Of a stretch of DNA of 49,837 bases, positions 23,770 through 31,913 are shown one piece after another. Positions within the stretch are counted from its first letter, which is position 1; each line of letters opens with the position of its first letter. The position numbers and the translations under genes were made by a program. The stretch is from a virus: positions 1 to 49,837 of IMG/VR virus record IMGVR_UViG_3300028044_001505; one strand, 5' to 3'. The notes beneath the pieces are model-generated. The model searched no databases. It was not told the DNA's origin and worked only from the letters and a program-made list of their open reading frames with translations.

Positions 23770-25361
23770 GCAGCGGAGGGCGCGGCTGACTCCTCTTGCC
23801 TGAGGGGCACCGGGGCCGAACTCACGGGAAAGCTGGGATCTGGGGTGTTGCTCCCCTCCCCCGCCCTGGTGGCCGGGCTGTCATCCAGCGTCGGACTGCT
23901 GATGGCGTTGGCCGTGGCCAGGGCCAGCTGGTGGCGCAGCTCCTCCCGGCTGATCACCCCCTTGTCGAAGAGCTCGATCCACTCCTTCACCTGGGGCTGG
24001 GGCTGGTTCGGTGGGGTGAGGGGGCTCACCGTCACCTGCAGGCCGGCGCCTGGATCGAGGGGTTCACCGGTCAGGGCACACCAGTGCTGGAGGAGCGTGG
24101 AGAACAGCGAAGCCTTCTGGATCGCCATCGCCTGCAGCAGCGCGTAGCTCTGCGAGGCCGTCAGACTGATCTCCATCTCGGTGCGGGCAGCACCTCGGTT
24201 CTGAGAGGGGATCAGGGCATCGCGGCGCATGGTGTCGTCGAGAATCTGTAGCCAGGCCCGGTGCTCGGCAAGGGACCGCGCTCTGATCTCCACGAACTCG
24301 AAGGACGCATCCGAGGGCAAATCCATGCAGGTGTTCGGGCCCAGCACCACCGGGCCGGCCTGGCTGTTGCCCATGGCGTCCACCATCCCCTTGCGCACCC
24401 CCACCGGCAGGGCAGTGCGGGAGAGCAGCTCCTCGTACTCGCTCTTGCAGCGGAAGTGGTTCAGGTACTGGTGCGCCAGGCCCAAGTGCGGCAGGTCCCC
24501 CTCCCCGAAGGCAGAGCCATCGGAGGTGTACCAGCAGGCCGGCAGCCTATGGATCCCCTCATAGGTCGTGACCACCGGCTCGTCGCAGCGCCAGCCGCTG
24601 GCGGCCTGGGGGTCAGCGCAGACAGGGTGATGGGCCAGCTGCAGCCCGGTGACAGCGTCGCCAGCAGTGAGCAGCTGCAGGCTGCGGTAGTGCCAACGGT
24701 CTGGAGCATCGGCATCGCCTAGTAGGGCGTTGATCTGCTCGGTGACTGCCCCCTCGGCTCCAGAGGGCTCCGCGCTGATGGGCCGGTTCACAGGCTCACG
24801 CCAGATGATCCGTCCCGGCAACCCGTAGGAGACCGGCAGCTCCCAGTTCAGGCAGTTGGAGCGAGGCACCAACTGCAGCCGGGGGAGGGACAGCCGATCC
24901 CCACGGCGCAGGGCCTCCTGCCGGTCGCCCTCGCTGGGCCAGCTGTGCTCGGGGGGGAGCACCAGCACCAGGGCAGCCCCGTCCCGCAGCACCAGCAGGT
25001 CGGCAGCAGCGAGGAAGACACCCAGGTCCGTGCCCCGACCGTCCACGTCGGTGAGCACCGAGCTCAGGCTGGCCGGGAGGCAGATCCAGCTACCCCGGCT
25101 GAGCATACCGGCGTAGGTGCGCAACGCATCGCGGAAGAAGCCTGATGGACGGGCTGCATCGAGGCGCTTGCGGTAGGCGGTATCCGGTTCCCGCTCCCCC
25201 TTGGGGAGGTAGTGCTCCTTGCGGCTGGTGCCGTCAGGGGCAGCAAGCAGGGCCCAGCAGTCGGCGGTGATCTGCAGGGAGGGCTGCAGAGCGATCAGGG
25301 TGGTGTGCTGGGCCCAGAAGGCTTGGGCTTGAGCAGCTTCCGACTGGGCGGCTGAGAGCAC
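23766..25361 (-). CDS. Portal protein, DUF4055-like
   Basis: A 531-residue protein with features of DUF4055-type phage portals. These are an N-terminal segment with YLPKGEREPDTAYRKRLDAA, FFRDALRTYAGML, a DVDGRGTDLGVFL segment, then an RDGAALVLVLPP strand, and a long helical C-terminus ending in a Pro/Ser/Ala-rich tail. The portal forms the dodecameric DNA channel at the capsid vertex and anchors terminase. It is the first gene of the virion operon, and a late-promoter-like motif lies 22 bases upstream. Terminase is unusually separated from it by the AT-rich cassette and a sigma gene. Confidence 0.8.
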   Translation of the reverse strand: MLSAAQSEAAQAQAFWAQHTTLIALQPSLQITADCWALLAAPDGTSRKEHYLPKGEREPDTAYRKRLDAARPSGFFRDALRTYAGMLSRGSWICLPASLSSVLTDVDGRGTDLGVFLAAADLLVLRDGAALVLVLPPEHSWPSEGDRQEALRRGDRLSLPRLQLVPRSNCLNWELPVSYGLPGRIIWREPVNRPISAEPSGAEGAVTEQINALLGDADAPDRWHYRSLQLLTAGDAVTGLQLAHHPVCADPQAASGWRCDEPVVTTYEGIHRLPACWYTSDGSAFGEGDLPHLGLAHQYLNHFRCKSEYEELLSRTALPVGVRKGMVDAMGNSQAGPVVLGPNTCMDLPSDASFEFVEIRARSLAEHRAWLQILDDTMRRDALIPSQNRGAARTEMEISLTASQSYALLQAMAIQKASLFSTLLQHWCALTGEPLDPGAGLQVTVSPLTPPNQPQPQVKEWIELFDKGVISREELRHQLALATANAISSPTLDDSPATRAGEGSNTPDPSFPVSSAPVPLRQEESAAPSAA

Positions 25362-25382
25362 AGGTGCTGGGCGTGACTGCTT

Positions 25383-25392
25383 GCTCTTGCCA
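25383..25392 (-). promoter_or_regulatory. Late-promoter-like motif before portal gene
   Basis: The minus strand reads TGGCAAGAGC, then AAGCAGTCACGC, 22 bases before the portal ATG. It is one of the clearest copies and heads the virion operon. Confidence 0.65.
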
Positions 25393-25640
25393 GCGGGGCT
25401 CTACAGAGCAGTCGAGTCCTGCGTGGTTCTGTGATCAGCTGGTTCTCGGACCCGCGAACCATGGCTACATCTGGAAGAGTTGACAGCGAAGCCCATGTGT
25501 GTGTCGGGATCTCAGATTCCACTCATGAGAGGCCCGAGATGGTTCTCGGGAAAGGGCAGTATGGGTTCCGTAGTTCAGAGAACCCGAGAAGAAGTAGCTG
25601 GACTGGCCTGAGGCATTGTCATGCTTTGCAGCCGTGTGCT
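25393..25640. other. Divergent intergenic region between portal and peptide cassette
   Basis: Shared upstream region for the minus-strand portal and the plus-strand three-gene cassette. The cassette's first frame is open from 25431, but the translation before 25641 lacks protein-like pattern, so I treat it as promoter and leader. Base composition changes from GC-rich to AT-rich across this stretch. Confidence 0.45.
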
Positions 25641-25949
25641 ATGAACAGAATAAAATCACTCTATTTCTTGGAGAGTTTCGTGAACAATTTAACAGGGCAG
25701 CGTTTCACGGATAACACTAAGCCTGAAGCGCTTCCGGCTCCCACATGCTTGCTTGAATGCTATTTAGAGAAAATGCCAAGATCTTGTTCGTCTTCAAGTG
25801 AAACGCAGACTCAAACGCGCCAAGATCGCGAATCTCCCGATACACATATTTTAAGCATAAAAACCAAGCCATCTCGCTCCACAAAGACGATAACAGAAGT
25901 TGCCAAAGAGCATCCTGATAGGTCGCTCGTCAAGCTAGGCCTTCCATGA
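25641..25949 (+). CDS. Candidate RiPP (graspetide-like) precursor
   Basis: A 102-residue polar peptide directly upstream of an ATP-grasp peptide ligase; the two share four bases (ATGA at 25946-25949). The N-terminal half has a short amphipathic segment (KSLYFLESFVNNL) that could act as a leader helix recognised by the ligase. The C-terminal half is dense in Ser/Thr and Glu/Asp (SSSSETQTQT, TKTITEVAKEHPD), the two residue classes joined by ATP-grasp ester or amide formation. No known core motif such as TxKxPSD is present, so the assignment rests on position and composition. Confidence 0.5.
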   Translation: MNRIKSLYFLESFVNNLTGQRFTDNTKPEALPAPTCLLECYLEKMPRSCSSSSETQTQTRQDRESPDTHILSIKTKPSRSTKTITEVAKEHPDRSLVKLGLP

Positions 25950-26839
25950 ACCTTGTTATTTGGAGCAATTCCTCCGATGCTACTGCTGCCTATATTATCG
26001 AGCGAGCGCCTAGCTGGCTTTCTTGCCAGCAAGTAAATACAGACGTCGAGCATCTGTTCACGATTGGAAGCGATATTGTTCCCATTTTTTCAAATATTGA
26101 TATAATTTGGTATAGAAGACCTTTTGAAAATAAAGCATCTCCTGTCACGGTTGGCGAGAGGCTTAAGTCTGCTGAGCTCGAAGAAGCTCTTTGGAATCTT
26201 ATGTTGCAGGTGCCATTCGAAAAGTGGATGAACTTCCCAACATGTAATTGGCTGGCTGACAAGAAAGCCCACCAATTAATGACAGCAGATGAGTGTGGCC
26301 TCCGTACTCCTGAGTGGATTATTACGAATGAAGTCAATAGGGCGACAAGCTTCCTCGTGGAGCACGATTGGGACTGCATCGTAAAACCAATAGACTGTGG
26401 CTACATCAAGCACAAAGGTGGCATATATCACATTTACACAAACAAGCTGGAGAGAACAGATGTTGACCTATCTCTAATCAGCTTATGCCCATCATTAATC
26501 CAAAAAAAGATAGATAAGTCTTATGATGTAAGAACTGTTTTTCTCAACGGTCAGTCTATATTCATTGGATTATACGGTGGATCACTAGACGTCAGAAGGG
26601 ATGAAATGAAAGGCATAGATTACAAAGTTATTGTTCCGCCTGCTTGTATTCTCGATGGATATCATAGTCTCATGAAAAGGGCTAAGCTAAGGTTTTGTAC
26701 ATCAGATTTTGTTGTGGACAAAGATGGATCGTGGTTTTTCCTGGAGAATAATGCGAATGGACAGTGGGTATGGATGGATGAATTTGTCAAATATAGAGTA
26801 TCTGACTTTTTCTTTGAGAATCTGAGATCTGGACAATGA
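25946..26839 (+). CDS. ATP-grasp peptide ligase (MvdD/grasp-with-spasm type)
   Basis: A 297-residue protein with the layout of graspetide ligases. IIWYRRPF (residues 53-60) matches the YRRP motif of the pre-ATP-grasp domain. NWLADKKAHQLMTADECGLR and TPEWIITN are the usual lid region, and CIVKPIDCGYI supplies a nucleotide-binding Lys147. QKKIDKSYDVRTVFLNG follows, and DFVVDKDGSWFFLENNANGQ supplies Asp, Glu267 and Asn269 for Mg2+. The family joins Ser/Thr/Lys side chains to Asp/Glu in a precursor peptide, using ATP. It overlaps both neighbours by four bases. The DNA is markedly AT-rich. Confidence 0.8.
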   Translation: MNLVIWSNSSDATAAYIIERAPSWLSCQQVNTDVEHLFTIGSDIVPIFSNIDIIWYRRPFENKASPVTVGERLKSAELEEALWNLMLQVPFEKWMNFPTCNWLADKKAHQLMTADECGLRTPEWIITNEVNRATSFLVEHDWDCIVKPIDCGYIKHKGGIYHIYTNKLERTDVDLSLISLCPSLIQKKIDKSYDVRTVFLNGQSIFIGLYGGSLDVRRDEMKGIDYKVIVPPACILDGYHSLMKRAKLRFCTSDFVVDKDGSWFFLENNANGQWVWMDEFVKYRVSDFFFENLRSGQ

Positions 26840-27438
26840 ATAAATTTATCACCAGATTATCAGACGTTGCGGTTTTTATTATTCTCTCTATTTTTATGTT
26901 TCCGGTAGAACCGAAGCTTACAATGTCAGAGGTAAAGAAATGCAGGTATGATAATGACAGGCTCTATGCCAATAAATTTAGCTCTTGGGACGTCGCCATT
27001 TTCATGCATGATCAAGCTAATCAGCGAATTGCATTGCTTCAATCAAAACTTAGCGGCTTGTTGTCTCTGCAGTCCATCTTAGCAGGCTTCTATAGCCTTG
27101 CTGGCATCATTTCGTCTCAATATCCAAAGGGCGTTCTCCTTGCGGCCTTTGCAATTACCATCTTTGGCATTCTTCTCTCTTTGCAGCCTTTATCCATATC
27201 AACTTCCAAAGTTCTGGACTTAGGTATTGGCTTTAATCCAAATTCCTTCGACTACAGGGCTCAAAAAGAGTTTCGTGATGTGGTTACAGATTTGTGCTGC
27301 AGGGCCGACTTCTATGCTGATTGCCTTAAAGGCGCAAAGACAGCAATTACGCTATCAATCTTAGTTTTTACTCTCGGCTTAATAGTGTCATTTTGGTGCT
27401 CTAGCTCGACGGCTTATCTTGCATCCCAGCAAGCGTGA
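26836..27438 (+). CDS. Multi-pass membrane protein of the peptide cassette
   Basis: A 200-residue protein with four hydrophobic segments: residues about 9-23, 75-93, 98-118 and 167-188. A soluble helical stretch (35-75) lies before the central hairpin and another (120-165) after it. The helix-hairpin-helix-TM layout recalls SLATT-type membrane effectors of defence systems, but no sequence motif proves it. It shares four bases with the ligase gene, so it should be co-translated. It could be an export or immunity protein for the modified peptide, or a membrane target or effector. Confidence 0.6.
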   Translation: MNKFITRLSDVAVFIILSIFMFPVEPKLTMSEVKKCRYDNDRLYANKFSSWDVAIFMHDQANQRIALLQSKLSGLLSLQSILAGFYSLAGIISSQYPKGVLLAAFAITIFGILLSLQPLSISTSKVLDLGIGFNPNSFDYRAQKEFRDVVTDLCCRADFYADCLKGAKTAITLSILVFTLGLIVSFWCSSSTAYLASQQA

Positions 27439-27615
27439 CAAGGTAGCCCAGCAACCGGTTCCAGGGGTCAAGGCTGCGCGCCGCCGCTAAACCGGAGCGT
27501 TCCTGCTGGATCTGACAAGTTGAATCCGCTGTTTTTGCCAAAGAACTAGCAGCGAGTGTCGCTGAAGCAAACAAAGCTGGTTTGGAGCAGATGCCGCCTT
27601 CGCAAAGCGGCCAGA

Positions 27616-28272
27616 TCACGCAGACTCGTTCTCCTCCCCAGCCACATCAAGCGCGACCACCCGCTGACTGCATGCCGCCACAATCTCCCTCCACCTCTCC
27701 GCGCTGACCCCCAACCGCTCTGGAGCCTCTGCAGATGCCATCCCCAGCCTGAGCAACTTCTGCCCCCGCGCATGCAGCTCCCGCCAAGAGGCCGGCACCT
27801 TGATCAGGAATCCCTTGTCCCGGAGGTAGTGATACACCTCCCCGTTGGCATAAGTGCGCGCATAGGGCCGAAAGGATCCCCGCTCCGGTGAATAACGACG
27901 GGCGGCTTGGATGATGCCGAGCATGGCGATCTGCTCCAGATCTTCCTTCGGGTGGCCGGTGCGGCGGGAGATGTTGCCCGCCACGGTGGCGGCAATGTCT
28001 CGGTGCTGCAGAGCCAGAGCATTGGCGGTGGCATGGGGGTTCACCGGTCGATGCCGCCGCGGCTTGGCCGGGAAGGCGATCACCAGCTGGACGGCATCGC
28101 CCTGGTGCCGAAGTCGCGGACTCGGTCGATGACCGATTCGCACTCGCTGAGCACTGCTGGGCCGAGGCAGGCACGTCGCCACCACCGGGGGCCGCAGCGG
28201 AAGATCCAGCTGGCCCATTGCCGCAGCGCGGCAGGCGGGAGTTCGCAGGGGCCGAGCGATGGCGACCGTCAT
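27616..28272 (-). CDS. Sigma-70 region-2-type protein, terminase-linked
   Basis: A 218-residue protein. After a basic N-terminus, residues about 85-150 resemble sigma region 2 (AATVAGNISRRTGHPKEDLE, then MLGIIQAARRYSPERGSF and YANGEVYHYLRDKG), the part that opens -10 DNA. FLIKVPASWRELHARGQKLL resembles the start of region 3. A small C-terminal helical part (APERLGVSAERWREIVAA) may be a reduced helix-turn-helix; a standard region 4 is not evident. The ATG lies three bases after the terminase stop, so it is made with the packaging enzyme. It is a plausible late-transcription factor. Confidence 0.65.
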   Translation of the reverse strand: MTVAIARPLRTPACRAAAMGQLDLPLRPPVVATCLPRPSSAQRVRIGHRPSPRLRHQGDAVQLVIAFPAKPRRHRPVNPHATANALALQHRDIAATVAGNISRRTGHPKEDLEQIAMLGIIQAARRYSPERGSFRPYARTYANGEVYHYLRDKGFLIKVPASWRELHARGQKLLRLGMASAEAPERLGVSAERWREIVAACSQRVVALDVAGEENESA

Positions 28273-28275
28273 CGC

Positions 28276-29976
28276 TCAGCGGCTGAACACCATCGGCACC
28301 GGTGAGCTGCCGTAGCCCCGGCCACGCCAGAACTGCGCCTCGATCCAGAGCACCCCCTGGCAAAAAGCATCCACCTGGTCGTCGACTCCGCCACGGGGCG
28401 AGAAGGCCAGCAGTTCTTCCACCAGCGAGTCAGCCTTGCGGGCAAAGCGCACCTGGCCGGCTTCCACCAGGGGGGCGACGGCATGGGCGCGGGAAGCCTT
28501 GCTGCCCTTGGGCGGGATGGCGATCAAGCCCGGCACCTGGCGCCTGAGCAGTTGGCAGACGGCTGGGCCGTTCGCCGCGTCTTCGATCAGGACGGCATTG
28601 GGCCGCAGGCCCTGGCGCTCCAGCGAGGCCAAGGACGCCAGCAGGAACTTGATCACCCCCGGCAGATCCAGCCGCTGACAGTGGGCCCAGAGCGCCTCGA
28701 TCTGCAGTTCGGCCCATGGGTCCGGGCCGCCAGCAAGGAGGTGAGTGACATTCACACCCCTGGGAGCCCCTTGAGCTCCGGCGGCATTGGCGGCCAGCGC
28801 CAGGCCCTGCCGTCTTGCCTCCACCGCCGGGTGGCGCTGCGGCTCCAGCAGACCGAGCAAGGCGAAGCCGCAGGCGTCGTTGTCCTTGCCGTCCTTAAAG
28901 CTCAGGTCGCAGCTCAGCACCAAGGGCGCATACCTCCAGGGCTGGCCTGGAGCGGTTGGCAGCGGCGGCTGAATCCAGCCCTTGCGGAACAGCAGACCCT
29001 CGGCCGGGCTGGGCCGCTGCTGATAGAGGGCGTTCCACCAGTAGGAGCCCAGGCGGGTGCGGATGCGCTGCAGCACCGCCAGCGGCACCCGTTCGGGGCA
29101 GAGCGGCTCTCCCGGCTGACGCCAGTCGACGACCTTGGTGCAGGTATGCGGAATCCGCATCGAAATCGCTTCCGGCTCTGCGATGGCGGGGAGGTTCAGC
29201 ACCGTCCAGTGCTCCGGGTTCTCCTCGGCCTCCTGCTCCAGCAGCCACGCGGTCATGTCGTGGTGGTCCCAGCGGGTCTGCACCACCACCTGGGCTGCCG
29301 GAAGCAACGACCCCTCTGCGGTGAGGCCCGGTTCGGCCCTGGTGAACCAGACGCTCTTGAGCCAGTCGATCAGGCGCTCGCGCTGCAGCGCCGACTTGGC
29401 GTCCTCCGGGCCCTTGTAGGGGTCATCGATGATCCCGAGGTTGTAGCCCTTGCCCGTGAACGGCCCCCTCACGCCGGCGGCGATGCAGCCACCGCGCTGG
29501 GGAGTCAGCCAGTTCCCCACAGCAGCCGAATCCTTGGAGAGGGCGTGACCGGTGATCCGGTAGTAGTGGCGGGCCTCGCGGGAGTGGGCGTAGGCCAGCT
29601 CACCGGAGTAGCTGGCGATGGCGCAGAACAGCTCCGGGTGCCGGCTCACCCAGTAGGCGGGGAAAAGCCGCGACACCAGCTGGCTTTTCCCGTGGCGCGG
29701 CGGACAGCAGACGATCAACCGAGTCAGCTGGCCATCGGCCACCTGCTGCAGCAAGTCGATCAGGAGCTCAGAGAGGCGGTGGAACTGGAAGCTCGGGAAG
29801 GCGGAGCGGATGAAGTCGCGAAACAGCAGACCTTGGCGGGTAATTGACGCCTGGTCGGGATCGGGAACGCCCAGCAGTCCCCAGTCGGCCCAACGGTCAG
29901 TGGCGGGGTCGAGCAGCAGGCCGCCATCAGTCGGGACGCTCGCTGTCGGCCGCAGGGTGGAAGCGATGCGGCCCAT
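28276..29976 (-). CDS. terL: Terminase large subunit
   Basis: A 566-residue packaging ATPase-nuclease. The N-terminal ATPase has a Walker A-like CPPRHGKSQL (residues about 91-100), an aromatic helix FPAYWVSRHPE, GIIDDPYKG as the Walker B/acidic motif, and QTRWDHHD as a motif III-like segment. The C-terminal RNase H-like nuclease opens with LSCDLSFKDGKDNDACG. It pumps DNA through the portal and cuts it. The start shares one base with the small-subunit stop (TGATG). Length is somewhat above the 450-500 average. Confidence 0.9.
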   Translation of the reverse strand: MGRIASTLRPTASVPTDGGLLLDPATDRWADWGLLGVPDPDQASITRQGLLFRDFIRSAFPSFQFHRLSELLIDLLQQVADGQLTRLIVCCPPRHGKSQLVSRLFPAYWVSRHPELFCAIASYSGELAYAHSREARHYYRITGHALSKDSAAVGNWLTPQRGGCIAAGVRGPFTGKGYNLGIIDDPYKGPEDAKSALQRERLIDWLKSVWFTRAEPGLTAEGSLLPAAQVVVQTRWDHHDMTAWLLEQEAEENPEHWTVLNLPAIAEPEAISMRIPHTCTKVVDWRQPGEPLCPERVPLAVLQRIRTRLGSYWWNALYQQRPSPAEGLLFRKGWIQPPLPTAPGQPWRYAPLVLSCDLSFKDGKDNDACGFALLGLLEPQRHPAVEARRQGLALAANAAGAQGAPRGVNVTHLLAGGPDPWAELQIEALWAHCQRLDLPGVIKFLLASLASLERQGLRPNAVLIEDAANGPAVCQLLRRQVPGLIAIPPKGSKASRAHAVAPLVEAGQVRFARKADSLVEELLAFSPRGGVDDQVDAFCQGVLWIEAQFWRGRGYGSSPVPMVFSR

Positions 29977-30497
29977 CAGCTCTTCGCCTCGGGGGGCTTG
30001 ATCGGGGCTCGCAGCAGCCCGCCGATCTCGGCGATCACCCGGAAGGCGCCGACGGCGGCGTTGAACTGGCCCGCATCCATCGCCCGGCGGGCGCAGTCGT
30101 TCAGCGCAAAGATCTGCTCAGCCTGATGCCGGCGGCGGTCAGAGATTAGCTCCTGAACCATGCGCTCACGCGCAAGATTCAGGTAGCGGTTGACCGTCTG
30201 GGTGTTGTGGATTCCCCAATTATCACGAGCATTTTCAATGATCTGCACCAGAGGGAGGCGTTGAGCCACCCAGAGCTGTGCCTGAGCAATGCGCCGTTCC
30301 ACCTCAAGTCGCGAGGGCCTGGGGGGCCGATGAGCCGCCACGCCCTTGGGGCGGCGCGGTGGATTGGCATGCCCGATCGGCCGGGCCGGATCGGTGGGCT
30401 CATACAGCGGCTGGCCGTTGTCGTCCTCCGCGCTGGCTGCAGCGCGCAGCTCCTCCACTGGATCGGCTGGAGGCAGGGCGTGGGGACGCTGCGGCAT
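29976..30497 (-). CDS. Terminase small subunit-like protein
   Basis: A 173-residue protein directly upstream of, and overlapping, the large terminase gene. After a Pro/Arg-rich N-terminus, the central part contains a helix-turn-helix-like segment (LEVERRIAQAQLWVAQRLPL, then NWGIHNTQTVNRYLNLARER) and a long helical C-terminus (QIFALNDCARRAMDAGQF), as expected for a DNA-recognising oligomer. Family membership is inferred from position and layout. The ATG at 30497 is preferred; a longer frame to 30572 overlaps the upstream gene. Confidence 0.7.
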   Translation of the reverse strand: MPQRPHALPPADPVEELRAAASAEDDNGQPLYEPTDPARPIGHANPPRRPKGVAAHRPPRPSRLEVERRIAQAQLWVAQRLPLVQIIENARDNWGIHNTQTVNRYLNLARERMVQELISDRRRHQAEQIFALNDCARRAMDAGQFNAAVGAFRVIAEIGGLLRAPIKPPEAKS

Positions 30498-30501
30498 CAG
30501 C

Positions 30502-30894
30502 TCAGAACGGTTGGTCCTGGGCCTTCGGGGGGCGGATGGTCCAGAAGGGCTTGCCGCGCTTCTCCGTCGCACTCCCCTGCTGGATCGCCACGTCCTTGGC
30601 GGCCTTGAGCTGCTGCTCGATCTGCTGCACCGCCGGCGGGAACTCGTAGCTCAGCCGCCCACTGCTGTGGGCAAAAGCCCAGTCGTTGTGGGAGAAGGAG
30701 GGATCCAGCTGACCGGCGGCCATCGCCTCGCTGAGGGCCTCCAGCAGTGGTTCGAGCTGCTGTTCCAGCTGCTTCTGCTGTGCCTTGAGGGCCGTGATCG
30801 CATCAAGCAGCGCATCGATGGCGTCCACCGCATCCGTCGCACCGTCAGCTGCGCCCAAGGGCACCGAGGCAGCTTCAGCAAGGGCAGCAGACAT
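30502..30894 (-). CDS. Coiled-coil phage protein with FWTIRPP C-terminus
   Basis: A 130-residue protein. It begins with an acidic helix, followed by a coiled coil (ITALKAQQKQLEQQLEPLLE) and a C-terminal part with RLSYEFPPAVQQIEQQL and KPFWTIRPPK. Similar C-termini occur, to my memory, in phage proteins near recombination genes; the function is unknown. The ATG at 30894 lies 75 bases after a duplicated regulatory box and heads the terminase operon. Confidence 0.6.
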   Translation of the reverse strand: MSAALAEAASVPLGAADGATDAVDAIDALLDAITALKAQQKQLEQQLEPLLEALSEAMAAGQLDPSFSHNDWAFAHSSGRLSYEFPPAVQQIEQQLKAAKDVAIQQGSATEKRGKPFWTIRPPKAQDQPF

Positions 30895-30968
30895 CACTAT
30901 GAGCAGGGCGTTCAGAGGCCAGCAGGCCAGAGCCCGCCAGGACTTCACTGTATGGGCTCTGTCCTGAG

Positions 30969-31002
30969 AGCCGCAATCACAGGGGCTGTTAATTCCTAAC
31001 CA
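30969..31002 (-). promoter_or_regulatory. 34-base regulatory box, copy A (minus strand)
   Basis: Read on the minus strand it matches the box at 38531-38564 with three differences in 34. It contains AGGAATTAACAGCC and a dyad (AGCCCC ... GCGGCT, one mismatch). An AGAGCCC block and a possible -10 follow in both copies. It lies 75 bases before the coiled-coil/terminase operon, so it is a candidate shared promoter/operator. Confidence 0.7.
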
Positions 31003-31016
31003 GTCTCTCCCTGTGC

Positions 31017-31766
31017 TCAGAAGGGTCTTTGGGCGAGGCAGTAAGCGCTCCAGGCCGCGGCCCAGGCCGCCAGGCACTGCTCACGGCTGTAGAAGGTGCT
31101 GGTGAATGCTTCTCCGGGCTTGCTCCAGATCGTCTGGCCCAGCTCGTAGTGGTTCCCCTGGGCCGCCTCCAGCACCATGTAGCCCCCCAGCTGGGCGGCG
31201 GTGGAATAGGGCCGGCCATGGGCCGAGAGGGTCTTGAGGTCGTAGAGCACCCGCACCTCACGGCCGCGCCGCTCGCTCAGTGCCGGTGAGACGTAGGCGC
31301 CATCGAAAGCACCGGCGACATTGCGGGTGAGGCAGCAGGTGAGCCGTTCGCAGGCGATCACCTGAACTTCATCCCAGAGCGGCAGCTGCAGCAGCGGCAG
31401 GATCCAGTCGCGGTACTGGTGATGACCCGGCAGCTGCTCCACATCCAGCAGGGCATCGGCGGCGCTCCGGCCCACCAGGAAGCGGGCCTGGGCGTAGTGC
31501 TCCAGAGCCGCGTGCACCGTGACGCCGCGCGGCTCCCAGATCGGCCGCTTGGTCTCGATCGAGCGCTTGGCGATCTCGCTCAGGCCATGGGCCAGCACGC
31601 CGGTGATCGACACCGGGAACAGGTGATTCCCCAGCCAGTAGCGGTGGGCCACCTCATCCCGCCAGAGGCCGGTGATGGGCTCCAGCCAGGAGATGGCGGG
31701 GTGAACGGCCATGCGGTCAACCCACTCGGGTGCAGGTGGTGCGGCCGTCTTCTCGCATGAAGCCAT
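31017..31766 (-). CDS. RecB/Cas4-like PD-(D/E)XK exonuclease
   Basis: A 249-residue protein with nuclease motifs in RecB-family order: VTVHAALEHYAQARF (N-terminal His), GAFDGAYV (acidic), LYDLKT (D-x-K), then STAAQLGGYMVLE, matching the QxxxY motif. Such phage enzymes usually process DNA ends for recombination or replication. It lies between the terminase operon and the primase and overlaps the small gene upstream by 50 bases. Confidence 0.7.
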   Translation of the reverse strand: MASCEKTAAPPAPEWVDRMAVHPAISWLEPITGLWRDEVAHRYWLGNHLFPVSITGVLAHGLSEIAKRSIETKRPIWEPRGVTVHAALEHYAQARFLVGRSAADALLDVEQLPGHHQYRDWILPLLQLPLWDEVQVIACERLTCCLTRNVAGAFDGAYVSPALSERRGREVRVLYDLKTLSAHGRPYSTAAQLGGYMVLEAAQGNHYELGQTIWSKPGEAFTSTFYSREQCLAAWAAAWSAYCLAQRPF

Positions 31767-31890
31767 AACCAGTGCCGGGGTTCTCTCGGATGTAGGCCCT
31801 GGCCAACCGCATCACCAGCTCACGCGGCAGGTCGACGGCGAACTGCTGGCCCACGGCCAGGCAGTCAAAGGACAGGTCGTGATGTGTCAT
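31717..31890 (-). CDS. Small hypothetical protein
   Basis: A 57-residue protein (TVDLPRELV-like core: AVDLPRELVMRLARAYIREN) with no recognised domain. The ATG at 31890 is chosen over 31920, because the longer form would run into the repeat array. Its 3' end overlaps the nuclease gene by 50 bases in another frame, which lowers confidence slightly. Confidence 0.5.
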   Translation of the reverse strand: MTHHDLSFDCLAVGQQFAVDLPRELVMRLARAYIRENPGTGYGFMREDGRTTCTRVG

Positions 31891-31913
31891 CTCAGCAGGG
31901 TAAGCGGGATCGG

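Noticed and set aside
22360-24147. 595-residue plus-strand frame opposite portal and LysM-HTH genes
   Set aside because: No domain pattern; it spans three real genes on the other strand and is best explained by third-position GC bias.
25431-25640. Longer 172-residue form of the candidate precursor
   Set aside because: The extra 70 residues have no protein-like pattern and include the divergent promoter area; the ATG at 25641 in AT-rich sequence is a better start.
26010-26035. Late-motif-like TGGCAAGA inside the ATP-grasp gene
   Set aside because: It is in coding sequence, oriented toward no nearby gene start, and probably a chance match.
28483-29847. 454-residue plus-strand frame opposite terminase
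   Set aside because: Antisense of terL; composition is shadow-like and the terminase motifs settle the coding strand.
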